A DNA stretch of 64,000 nt. Origin: Opitutaceae bacterium (GTDB lineage Bacteria; Verrucomicrobiota; Verrucomicrobiia; Opitutales; Opitutaceae). The notes under the pieces were generated by a model, which was not told the DNA's origin, made no database searches, and was given only the letters and a program-made list of their open reading frames with translations. The translations under genes and the position numbers were made by a program. Shown piece by piece: positions 17,601-24,245 of this stretch (positions are counted from its first letter, which is position 1; the number at the start of each line of letters is the position of its first letter). Location: contig JANQKV010000033.1 in the NCBI GenBank assembly GCA_028280945.1, positions 1-64,000 of the forward strand. Reading direction: 5' to 3'.

Positions 17601-17792
17601 CCCCGTGAGAGTCGAAACACTCTCGGCGGACGCGTTGTCCGCTTCCGACTGTTCGGCAACCTGTCCTATCAATGATGAGCACAGGAGACCCATCCCACCG
17701 AAGGCGTAAATGACGAGTCGAAGGCCGGAGTGAAAATTCACTCTAAAAATCAGCAGGTTCGACGTCTTCAGGACAAGCCTCAACCGTGGCAC
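14646..17792 (-). CDS. Exosortase-linked sensor with histidine kinase core lacking the phospho-acceptor histidine
   Basis: A 1048-residue protein from a GTG start. A hydrophobic N-terminal segment (about residues 24-44) is followed by a large extracytoplasmic part made of repeated beta-rich, OB-fold-like units of about 100 residues, then one membrane segment (762-784), a coiled-coil linker and a kinase core. The core aligns with the G-I-A-H-D-F-N-N-L-L dimerisation motif of class-4-type kinases but reads G-I-T-R-D-F-D-S-L-L: the histidine is R826 (codon CGT at 15315-15317). The N-box (L-M-Q-N-A-M-Q-A), D-T-G-G-G-I and G-L-G-L-S-V-A-Y boxes look intact. It starts 10 bases after the exosortase stop, so it is the last gene of that operon. 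It may bind ATP but is unlikely to autophosphorylate in the usual way. Confidence 0.85.
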   Translation of the reverse strand: MPRLRLVLKTSNLLIFRVNFHSGLRLVIYAFGGMGLLCSSLIGQVAEQSEADNASAESVSTLTGILDFWNLTYEEQSRPWPVDMEWQVIYNDPYWEVVQIREGSVFEYVHIEGNFDARSGDIVRVRGKTTGDPSTFGIRLESWSLEGYQPLLATRIDLGEIDHAEMANQLVELSGFVESQFLQGERHVNASLIVDGHRLTAYVLLRDGEAVPQWTGGWVKLKGVYSPKLHAQGDIIALEIWVPGSDAVEWLSPIASAPMFTQEIVNVGEIFDAADEHPTARVVGEFVGRDHKGRGLVRDEFGQARFRTAQEAFPEAGQMIEVAGRTKVSGVNLTLTKAIWISARVEAQENSPSAQPARLHRMVASIAELPPSQMALGEPVELNAVVTWSSPDERVFYVEDASSGIGAVLADGGLEPPTMGNIVTLRGRTRLGRFAPQVEVASWALITASGLPVAQQVTMDQVNSGSERGQFVRLTGFVFEAESTEKGVTLGLSTATGEVTVRLTTPAGGYMWLGSVVDVSGVCVALPGASAGLVEHEVLVGRSAQIEVLESGADDLFSLPTTAISDLGSYHVNLGSRFRVKIDGVVLWTDRDSRLILHDGSAMLRLQTRQPLNLQRGDRIEAVGFYGRENGYALLRESVWRRTGIADLPAPMRIAVNDLSAAAMSERRVRVEAEITERIATNRSVNLRLSDGQAVVSAAIDDSSRPPDLDTVLPLGARVEVIGIAMPTFRDLTGEPTAGILVTSWADVRVLQQPPWWTRERIMIVGFLILGFTVLAFGWVASLHRLVKKQTDELEEQMGEARVLQEELQRTQRMESLGSMADGITRDFDSLLQRIQRQTSDVLRQEHLSRDGRNQLDQAQAAVLRAQDLIRRLASFSLTGRTKVQTTDLARLIEEETAAFDFGTLIKVVWQIPVGLPAIEIDPDQIRKVLHNLMQNAMQAMPMGGSLNIELAREVVGPAGSNQLIAIGEYLRVRMTDTGGGIEPDDLERVFDPYFSRRQGAKGLGLSVAYALVRQNGGRIDITSVEGSGTTVSFWLPIPTPDARKTST

Positions 17793-17802
17793 GGACCTGG
17801 GC

Positions 17803-19317
17803 CTAAATCGGGCTGAAAATCCGTGGCATCAATCGCTCGGCTCTAGCGATCGCCTGCTCGTCGGTAAGCTCCTCCTCAAAGACCATGATCAGTTGGTAGA
17901 CATCCGACGAACGCCGGCGATCCAAGACCCGCTGCCAACGCGCCGCCCCGAACCCCTCTTCCGACCTCCCCTGTGGCCAGACCTCGGCCCGAAACGCGTC
18001 CCATACCTGGAAGAAAACAAACTGGGTCCGCCCCGCCCGCGTGCGGAACCGATAGGCGCGCAGCGGCAGCGAAGCTGTCGGCCAGTCCAGCGCCACCCCT
18101 TTGATCTCCGACTCCAGTTGAGAACCGATGCCCGGTAAACACAGGGTGGGGTCGTGCAGCGCGGCCCCGTTCAGGAACATAAGGTCGCCATCCCAATGAA
18201 ACAGAAAAGCCAGGCGGGCAGGATCATCGCCTTGCGCCAGCCAAGATCGACCCGCGCCGACCGTATAGTTCAACAGGTCGGCCGCTTCCGCTGGAATCGC
18301 CTCCGGATTACCACCCGCGTCATCAGCAAGTTTCCAACCTGTGCGAGCTTGGTTCGCAGGACCGGACCCATACCACCACCAAATGGCACATTGACTCAAG
18401 GCAACGACGGCCACCAGGGCCGCTGCCCATCGTCCCAGGCGGCGAAACGAATCGGAGCCAGGTGTAGCAGACGGTCGGGCAACACCCATGACCCGGGTGG
18501 GCAGCAGCCACGCCGCGGCGGCCATCACCCCAAGTGTCACCAACAACACCCCATTCCCCGCCGCATCGTGCACCGCATTCATCCGTTCATGACCGGATTT
18601 GGCCAAGGTATGCACCAAAAAGCACGTCCGTATTAGATTTCCCAATACAGCGACCAGCCAGCCCGCCGCCAATAGCCCCAGCCCCCGGCGCCAACCCAGT
18701 TGAAACAGCGCCGCCAGAAAGATCGCGGCCATGGTGACGGCCTGCAGCGACCGAATGCCGCTGCAGGCCTCCTCCACCCCAACGATGCCTGCCCCGACTT
18801 CAATGACTCGACCGTGCACCGCCGCCGGATAGCCCTGAGCTGATACAACCTCGGCCGCCACGTGGGCATTCATCTGCGCAAGCCCCAGAGTGACAGGTTT
18901 TTGCACTTTGGTTGGCCAGGGCAGTGCGAGAAACAGCAGCGCAACCAGTGGAACACATTGTCGGGCCATCCCCCAGCCATGCATCCCGGCTATCCACCCC
19001 AGTGTCGTCACCGCCCCGAAGCCAACGGTCGCCCACATCATGGTCGGCCAAAGCGGATTGGCGACCAGCACCCACAGGCTCAGTCCCAATCCCATCAGTC
19101 CACCGAGCACCACTGCAACAGCTCCCCGGCCGGGTCCGGAGCCGCGCCGAAACTGAGCAACTCTCTCCCACGCCATATACGCCACCAAAATCGGTACGAG
19201 CCAACCATGCCGCATCTCTTCATCAATACGCCACACCTCGGACAATCGTCCAAAAACCGGCAGCCAAATGGCCGCCAGTCCAGCCCACCACCACCAGATT
19301 GCAGGACCACCCATCAT
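17803..19317 (-). CDS. Exosortase fused to an EpsI-like domain
   Basis: A 504-residue integral membrane transpeptidase that processes PEP-CTERM proteins. Residues 1-290 form the multi-pass exosortase domain with the catalytic triad: C185 in E-E-A-C-S-G-I-R-S, R230 in L-G-N-L-I-R-T, and H250 in N-A-V-H-D-A-A-G-N. The region after about residue 330 is soluble and resembles EpsI (DUF3485), with L-P-G-I-G near the middle and aromatic strands ending in F-F-Q-V-W-D; separate EpsI genes are common in other exosortase loci, here it is one polypeptide. The start overlaps the stop of the upstream TPR gene (ATGA). Confidence 0.9.
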   Translation of the reverse strand: MMGGPAIWWWWAGLAAIWLPVFGRLSEVWRIDEEMRHGWLVPILVAYMAWERVAQFRRGSGPGRGAVAVVLGGLMGLGLSLWVLVANPLWPTMMWATVGFGAVTTLGWIAGMHGWGMARQCVPLVALLFLALPWPTKVQKPVTLGLAQMNAHVAAEVVSAQGYPAAVHGRVIEVGAGIVGVEEACSGIRSLQAVTMAAIFLAALFQLGWRRGLGLLAAGWLVAVLGNLIRTCFLVHTLAKSGHERMNAVHDAAGNGVLLVTLGVMAAAAWLLPTRVMGVARPSATPGSDSFRRLGRWAAALVAVVALSQCAIWWWYGSGPANQARTGWKLADDAGGNPEAIPAEAADLLNYTVGAGRSWLAQGDDPARLAFLFHWDGDLMFLNGAALHDPTLCLPGIGSQLESEIKGVALDWPTASLPLRAYRFRTRAGRTQFVFFQVWDAFRAEVWPQGRSEEGFGAARWQRVLDRRRSSDVYQLIMVFEEELTDEQAIARAERLMPRIFSPI

Positions 19318-21158
19318 TCGCCCGCCGACGGGATCCGGGCCGTGCCCCCGGGGACACCGGAGATCGGTCCTTGGGCATCCAATTGCTCGCGTCGCTCCTG
19401 TGCCAACTGTCGCTGCTCCCGGGCCGCCAGGACTCCCTCCAACAGTGACACTTCCACCTGCATCAAAGACTCGCGAGGCAGATTCCGCAGCGCATAGCTG
19501 AGGGTGGCCTCATCGTCTTGATCGGAGGCTAGGATGGCCCGCCACAGCAGGGCGCGAGGGTTGCGCTCGGCACCGACCGGCAACTGGTCGAAAAACCGCT
19601 CCGCCGTGTCAATCGACCCCGACCGCCATACCGCCGCGATCATCGCGAGCACCACCGCCGGATCAACCGGCTCAGTACGATTGCTCCACACCCGGTCCGC
19701 CACTTCCAACATCCGGTTATCAATACGATTCAGCACCGCCGCCAGCATGATCCAAGTGGTCTGCACCGACGTGTTGTGCGGGACCCGTGGCGCCCAAATT
19801 TGGTAAAGCCGCCACAGCATCTCCATGTCACCAGCCACCGCATAGTTCACCCGCAGCGCCTCACAGGCCCAGAACTCCCGGGGGTACAGCTCCACGATTT
19901 TTTCCAACGCCAAATTCACTTCCATCTCGTCTCCCCAAACCCCGCCCAGTCGAGCCAACACCCGAAGCCCCGCCAGCGAATTGACCGAGGTGGCGATGGC
20001 ATCTTCCCAAGTCGGCATGCCCCGGGTGCCGCCAAACTCCAAAGCCTGTACCCGGGCTGCCAAGGCCAGGTTGACGGTATTGAGCGGGATCCGCCCCAAT
20101 CGGCCGGACTCCAGCAACTCACGCAAAAGCTCCAAGTCGTTGGTCGATGCAGCAAGGTCGAGCATCGTAGGCGTAAGTTGGTTAGATTGCTGCACCTCGC
20201 TGGGCAGCTCTTTCACCCAGTTCAGCGCCTCAAGCTCCAAGCCGATATCTGCCATCCAACGCGCCAGCAGTGAAGCATCCGTGCCAGACCCACGGGCTCG
20301 ATCCCGCAACTTGTTCAATAACAGATCCCACCCCGGAGGCTCGTCCGGATCGGTGCGCAGCGGCGACATGCCCGCCTGCTCCGGATCAAAACTTCGCAGG
20401 AGGAAAGCCACTTCCTGATCGACCCGCACCGGGTCCCGTGAAAGGGCGGCGAGTTTCAGCCGCTCCAGCGCCGCTCGCACTTGCACCTCGGGATGAGCGC
20501 AAAGCCGGGCCAGTTCAACCAACGCCGCCGCTGCCACATCGTCATCGGTGGACCAAGCCTGCACCGCCGCCAGGTTAAATCGGGCCGCATAGTCATCGGG
20601 ATCCACTTCCAACATGGCTTTAAGGTGGTTTTCCAAGTCCGCCTGTTGTCCCATCGCCAGCGCCACGGCGGCCGCCAATCGGAAAAACGCCGCGTCCTGG
20701 CGCGCGCCGTCCTCCAGTTGAGAAAGGCCTTCCTGGGCCGACTCCAGGTCACTGAACCGCAATGCCTCGGTCACCAGAGCCACCTTTAGCCCCATATCCT
20801 CCGGACGCAGGCGGGTCAGGTTTCGCCGGGCGACCACCACCTCCGGTGAACCGATGCGGGCCAGGAACTCCGCCGCTCTTTGCCATACTGCGGGATTGGA
20901 GGGGTCGGACTCGGTCGCTCGCCGCAAGGCCAGCAAAGCGCTGCGATAATCGCCCTGTTCGGCAAATTGTTCCACCTGCTCGATGGCCGTGCCCTGCCGC
21001 CATTCCTTCCATTTGGGCACACCCCACCACCAACCGATTAATCCGAGCACACTGGCCCCGACCACCACAAACCCCATGTTCCAGACATCCCGCTGCATCT
21101 CGGAGCGTGCAGCCCACCATTCGCTTAAGGAATGGGGGATCAATCGGAACTCAGCCAT
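19314..21158 (-). CDS. Membrane-anchored TPR-repeat protein of the exosortase operon
   Basis: A 614-residue protein, first gene of the operon. One membrane segment lies near the N-terminus (W-N-M-G-F-V-V-V-G-A-S-V-L-G-L-I-G), followed by a long helical part with TPR-like repeats (Y-R-S-A-L-L-A-L-R-R-A near residue 85, A-A-E-F-L-A-R-I-G, then many A-L/A-V-L helices). Such repeats usually bind protein partners. An in-frame ATG at 21197 exists, but a TATAAT box on this strand at 21183-21188 lies downstream of it, so 21158 fits transcription better. TPR proteins occur in exosortase and exopolysaccharide loci; the partner here is not known. Confidence 0.75.
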   Translation of the reverse strand: MAEFRLIPHSLSEWWAARSEMQRDVWNMGFVVVGASVLGLIGWWWGVPKWKEWRQGTAIEQVEQFAEQGDYRSALLALRRATESDPSNPAVWQRAAEFLARIGSPEVVVARRNLTRLRPEDMGLKVALVTEALRFSDLESAQEGLSQLEDGARQDAAFFRLAAAVALAMGQQADLENHLKAMLEVDPDDYAARFNLAAVQAWSTDDDVAAAALVELARLCAHPEVQVRAALERLKLAALSRDPVRVDQEVAFLLRSFDPEQAGMSPLRTDPDEPPGWDLLLNKLRDRARGSGTDASLLARWMADIGLELEALNWVKELPSEVQQSNQLTPTMLDLAASTNDLELLRELLESGRLGRIPLNTVNLALAARVQALEFGGTRGMPTWEDAIATSVNSLAGLRVLARLGGVWGDEMEVNLALEKIVELYPREFWACEALRVNYAVAGDMEMLWRLYQIWAPRVPHNTSVQTTWIMLAAVLNRIDNRMLEVADRVWSNRTEPVDPAVVLAMIAAVWRSGSIDTAERFFDQLPVGAERNPRALLWRAILASDQDDEATLSYALRNLPRESLMQVEVSLLEGVLAAREQRQLAQERREQLDAQGPISGVPGGTARIPSAGE

Positions 21159-21182
21159 GGCCTTGACGAAAATCACTCCGTG

Positions 21183-21188
21183 ATTATA
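21183..21188 (-). promoter_or_regulatory. Candidate -10 box for the exosortase operon
   Basis: On the minus strand the six bases read TATAAT, a perfect -10 hexamer, about 25 bases before the preferred TPR start at 21158. A matching -35 at 17-bp spacing is poor, which suggests an activator or a weak promoter. Confidence 0.45.
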
Positions 21189-21202
21189 CGCAATCACCCA
21201 CG

Positions 21203-21250
21203 ATTGACATACGGGCTCGAATTGACATTTCTATAGGGTATATACCCTAT
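21203..21250. promoter_or_regulatory. Palindromic operator and duplicated box between exosortase operon and PEP-CTERM gene
   Basis: Bases 21233-21250 form an uninterrupted 18-bp palindrome (ATAGGGTATATACCCTAT) ending six bases before the PEP-CTERM start codon. Just upstream, the octamer ATTGACAT occurs twice as a direct repeat, at 21203-21210 and 21221-21228, 18 bp apart. The second copy contains TTGACA, a perfect -35; a 17-bp spacer places the -10 inside the palindrome, so transcription could begin at or very near the ATG. The arrangement fits a regulator that binds over the promoter and could control both divergent units. Confidence 0.55.
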
Positions 21251-21256
21251 TTAATC

Positions 21257-22264
21257 ATGAAGATTCATTATGATCAGCTGCTTTTGAGCGCAGTCGCCTG
21301 TTTGGCAACTGTGTCGCTGTATGGGCAGACCCTGATCACGAGATTTGACACGACGACGTTCACCGGTTCGGGCGACGGTGTCAGCTCTCAGGATGAGATT
21401 GACTTCACGTTCGACAACACGGTGCAGCGGCTGGACTCGTTCTCGGCGGGAGGCGAACTCTATGCTGTGTCCAGCCTCGCCGATCAGGTGTTTGTGCGGC
21501 GCAACAATACCAACCCGGCGCAATCCTCGGTTTGGTATCGTCGGGACGGCAGCACCCTGGTTGCTGAACACGCGTCCACCATCGGCGGAGCCCTGTTGGG
21601 CAATACGTTTAGGGGCGGGTCCGACAATACTTTCGTCAACGGCACCGGGAACTCGCAGGGCAATATTGAGCGGGTGGACTTTGTCTTCTCCGGCGGACTC
21701 ACGGCCACCGACGCCTTGGCTTTTACCGTGATGGACCGCGGCGGGGCCAGTGTGCACGATCGCTTTCAGATCGCCCTCATCACCGGCTGGGACAGCGGCA
21801 CCGACCAGGTCACCGCTTACAGTGATGTCTCCGGCCAGGGTTCGCTCTGGGGTGGCGGCAGTAATCCACTCGGGGATTTTTCCTATCGCATTTTCCGCTA
21901 CGACACCGGCAACACCAGCGCCGACAGCTACGCTGCCGAAACCGGCGGGCCCCAAGGCATCGGTGGCGTGGTATTTGATATCGCCGACTTCAACGTTTCC
22001 GCCGGCACCACGGTTTACGGGTATTCGCTTTTTGGTTACGACGTCAGCACGGGCGGTGACACCAGCAACCTGATCGATTGGACCAACTCCACCTACTATC
22101 CGACCAACACCAACGACAACAACGGGGGAATTGATCTGGCAGCCATCAACGGGGTGGCGTTTTCGGTTGTCCCCGAACCCTCCACCTGGGCGTTGGGCAG
22201 CTTGTTGGTGATTCTGAGTGGAGCATTCACTCGCCGCCCGCGGCGCCGCCCGCTGCAACCTTAA
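21257..22264 (+). CDS. PEP-CTERM sorting-signal protein
   Basis: A 335-residue secreted protein with a signal peptide (M-K-I-H-Y-D-Q then a hydrophobic run ending L-Y-G-Q) and a textbook C-terminal PEP-CTERM tail: V-P-E-P-S-T-W near residue 304, a hydrophobic segment, and an arginine-rich end (R-R-P-R-R-R). The middle is beta-rich and rich in G, D, N and T, with no catalytic motif recognised. It is the expected substrate of the exosortase encoded 1.9 kb away in the opposite direction. The shared intergenic region carries a palindrome; no Shine-Dalgarno precedes the ATG. Function of the mature protein is unknown, perhaps matrix or surface. Confidence 0.88.
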   Translation: MKIHYDQLLLSAVACLATVSLYGQTLITRFDTTTFTGSGDGVSSQDEIDFTFDNTVQRLDSFSAGGELYAVSSLADQVFVRRNNTNPAQSSVWYRRDGSTLVAEHASTIGGALLGNTFRGGSDNTFVNGTGNSQGNIERVDFVFSGGLTATDALAFTVMDRGGASVHDRFQIALITGWDSGTDQVTAYSDVSGQGSLWGGGSNPLGDFSYRIFRYDTGNTSADSYAAETGGPQGIGGVVFDIADFNVSAGTTVYGYSLFGYDVSTGGDTSNLIDWTNSTYYPTNTNDNNGGIDLAAINGVAFSVVPEPSTWALGSLLVILSGAFTRRPRRRPLQP

Positions 22265-22327
22265 CGACAAAAAGATCTCCGCTTGACGAAGACATCATTC
22301 CGCTCACGCTGCGCATCCATCCTATCT

Positions 22328-22401
22328 TGCCCGATGGTGTAATGGTAGCACCGGTGACTTTGACTCACCTAGTCATGGTTCGAACCCATGTCGGGCAGCC
22401 A
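22328..22401 (+). tRNA. tRNA-Gln (anticodon TTG)
   Basis: The acceptor stem TGCCCGA pairs with TCGGGCA. The D stem (GTGT/GCAC), anticodon stem GGTGA/TCACC with loop CTTTGAC, and T arm CATGG-TTCGAAC-CCATG are all present. The anticodon is TTG, reading CAA glutamine codons. The CCA end is encoded at 22399-22401 after discriminator G. Confidence 0.95.
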
Positions 22402-22433
22402 TTCTCGACTCGTCCTATTCACCCTGCCACTCG

Positions 22434-22850
22434 GTGAAGACTCCTATCTCGTCACCCCATCGCCAACGTCTCCTGTTCATGGACGACGAAGCTGACATTC
22501 TTTCGGTTGGGGCCCTTGTCCTCCGCCATTTGGGCTACGACACGGTCACGGCCACCTCCGGCGAACATGCCCTTGCCGCCATGGCGGATGCCGTTGATGC
22601 AGGGGAACCCTTCGATGCCGCCATCCTGGATCTCTACCTGCCGGACGGCATGAGCGGAATCGAGACCCTCGAACAACTCCGGCGGATCGACCCGGATCTG
22701 AAGGCGATCGTATCCAGCGGCTACGCCAACGATCCGATCTGCACCAACTACGAAGCCCACGGCTTTGATGCCAGCGTGCCCAAGCCCTACGAGATTGCCG
22801 ACATGGCCCGGGCGTTGCGACGCGTACTCGAACCGGCATCCACCCCCTGA
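22434..22850 (+). CDS. Stand-alone response-regulator receiver protein
   Basis: A 138-residue single-domain receiver from a GTG start. The acidic pair is D-D-E in L-L-F-M-D-D-E, the phospho-acceptor aspartate is in A-I-L-D-L-Y-L-P, and the conserved lysine is in V-P-K-P-Y. There is no output domain, so it would act by protein contact or in a phosphorelay. It lies 33 bases downstream of the tRNA-Gln gene and 170 bases from the PEP-CTERM stop. A link with the nearby sensor kinase is possible, but that kinase lacks its phospho-histidine. Confidence 0.85.
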   Translation: MKTPISSPHRQRLLFMDDEADILSVGALVLRHLGYDTVTATSGEHALAAMADAVDAGEPFDAAILDLYLPDGMSGIETLEQLRRIDPDLKAIVSSGYANDPICTNYEAHGFDASVPKPYEIADMARALRRVLEPASTP

Positions 22851-22911
22851 GCCCCAACCGCAATTTCTCTCGCATTGACGCGACAAAACAGCCGCCGTTC
22901 ACTCGCGCCTC

Positions 22912-23649
22912 ATGAGTGAATCTGGTTCGGCTGACTCTTCCCCTCGATATAAACGTATTGTTCTCAAGCTCAGTGGCGAAGTGCTGCGCGGTTCCGGCAC
23001 CGATCCGATCGATCCCACCGTCTTGAGCCGAATCTGCGAACAGGTAAAAGTCATCCACGACATGGGCGTGGAGGTCTGTGTCGTAATTGGGGGAGGCAAC
23101 ATTTTCCGCGGCCTGCAGGGTGCGTCCCGCGGGGTTGACCGCACCACCGGCGACTACATGGGCATGTTGGCCACCGTCATCAATGGCCTCGCGATCATGG
23201 ATTGCCTGGAAAAAATGGGCGTCAACACCCGGGTTCAAACCGCCATTCCCATGGATCAAGTCGCCGAACCCTTCATCTTGCGACGGGCGGTCCGGCACCT
23301 CGAAAAGAACCGGGTCGTCATCTTCGTGGCGGGCACCGGAAACCCCTACTTCTCCACCGATACGACCGCCGCCTTGCGCGCCAACGAGGTTGGCGCCGAA
23401 ATCATTTTTAAAGCCACCAAGGTCGACGGTATCTATGACAAGGATCCGAAGAAACACGACGACGCCGTCAAATACGACGACATCACCTTTATCGAGGCGC
23501 TGCGCCAACGCCTCAATGTCATGGACGCCACCGCATTTTCGCTGTGCCTTGACAATAATCTGCCCATTCTCGTTTTCGATCTGAGTGATCCCCATGCCAT
23601 TCAATCCGCCGTCCAAGGCGGCAAGATTGGCACGCTCGTCCACAGTTGA
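22912..23649 (+). CDS. pyrH: Uridylate kinase
   Basis: A 245-residue cytoplasmic UMP kinase of the amino-acid kinase family that makes UDP from UMP. Motifs in order: K-L-S-G-E near residue 21, G-G-G-N-I-F-R-G-L near 62, D-Y-M-G-M-L-A-T and [20 protein letters not shown] near 143, and K-A-T-K-V-D-G-I-Y. All fit PyrH. It is the first gene of pyrH-frr-proB, with a 31-base gap to frr. Confidence 0.95.
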   Translation: MSESGSADSSPRYKRIVLKLSGEVLRGSGTDPIDPTVLSRICEQVKVIHDMGVEVCVVIGGGNIFRGLQGASRGVDRTTGDYMGMLATVINGLAIMDCLEKMGVNTRVQTAIPMDQVAEPFILRRAVRHLEKNRVVIFVAGTGNPYFSTDTTAALRANEVGAEIIFKATKVDGIYDKDPKKHDDAVKYDDITFIEALRQRLNVMDATAFSLCLDNNLPILVFDLSDPHAIQSAVQGGKIGTLVHS

Positions 23650-23680
23650 TCCCGTTCCCCCCGCCGAATCCGTTCCCGCC

Positions 23681-24229
23681 ATGTCCCACGAAATTGTTTC
23701 CGCCACCCAGTCCAAGATGCAGAAGGCCGTCGATCACACCCTGCACGAGTTCGACAATATCCACACCGGCAAGGCCACGCCGGCCATGGTCGAAAACATT
23801 CAGGTCGAGGCATATGGCTCCTCCATGCGGGTCAAAGACTGCGCCGCCATCAGCACGCCGGACTCGCGCATGATCGTCATCCAGCCATGGGACAAGGGCG
23901 TGATCCAAGCCGTGGCCAAAGGCATCCAAGTTGCCAACATCGGTCTCAATCCGTCAATCGACGGGGGTTTGGTTCGTGTGCCCCTGCCGGAAATGAGCCG
24001 CGAACGCCGCGAAGAGTTTGTCAAAGTGGCCCACCGCCATGCCGAGGAAGGCAAGGTCGGCGTGCGCAAGGCCCGTCACGACGGGCTCGACCAGATCAAA
24101 AAAGCCGGCCTGCCCGAAGACGAAGCCAAGCGTCTCGAAAAAGAGATCCAAAAGGTGACCGACCAGGCCACGGGCGAAATCGACCAACACCTCGCGGCCA
24201 AAGAAAAAGACCTGCTTGAGGTCAACTGA
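23681..24229 (+). CDS. frr: Ribosome recycling factor
   Basis: A 182-residue factor that, with EF-G, splits the post-termination ribosome. The central motif (R-V-P-L-P-E-M-S-R-E-R-R-E-E) and the helical N- and C-terminal parts are typical, and the length matches the usual 185. The ATG at 23681 is preferred over an upstream frame start at 23585, because the latter overlaps pyrH and adds residues foreign to the family. pyrH-frr adjacency is common in bacteria. Confidence 0.95.
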   Translation: MSHEIVSATQSKMQKAVDHTLHEFDNIHTGKATPAMVENIQVEAYGSSMRVKDCAAISTPDSRMIVIQPWDKGVIQAVAKGIQVANIGLNPSIDGGLVRVPLPEMSRERREEFVKVAHRHAEEGKVGVRKARHDGLDQIKKAGLPEDEAKRLEKEIQKVTDQATGEIDQHLAAKEKDLLEVN

Positions 24230-24245
24230 CGCCCCCTCCCAGCCC

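Noticed and set aside
22232..22264. Frameshift or truncation at the end of the PEP-CTERM protein
   Set aside because: The short basic tail after the hydrophobic segment is the normal PEP-CTERM design, so no disruption is needed.
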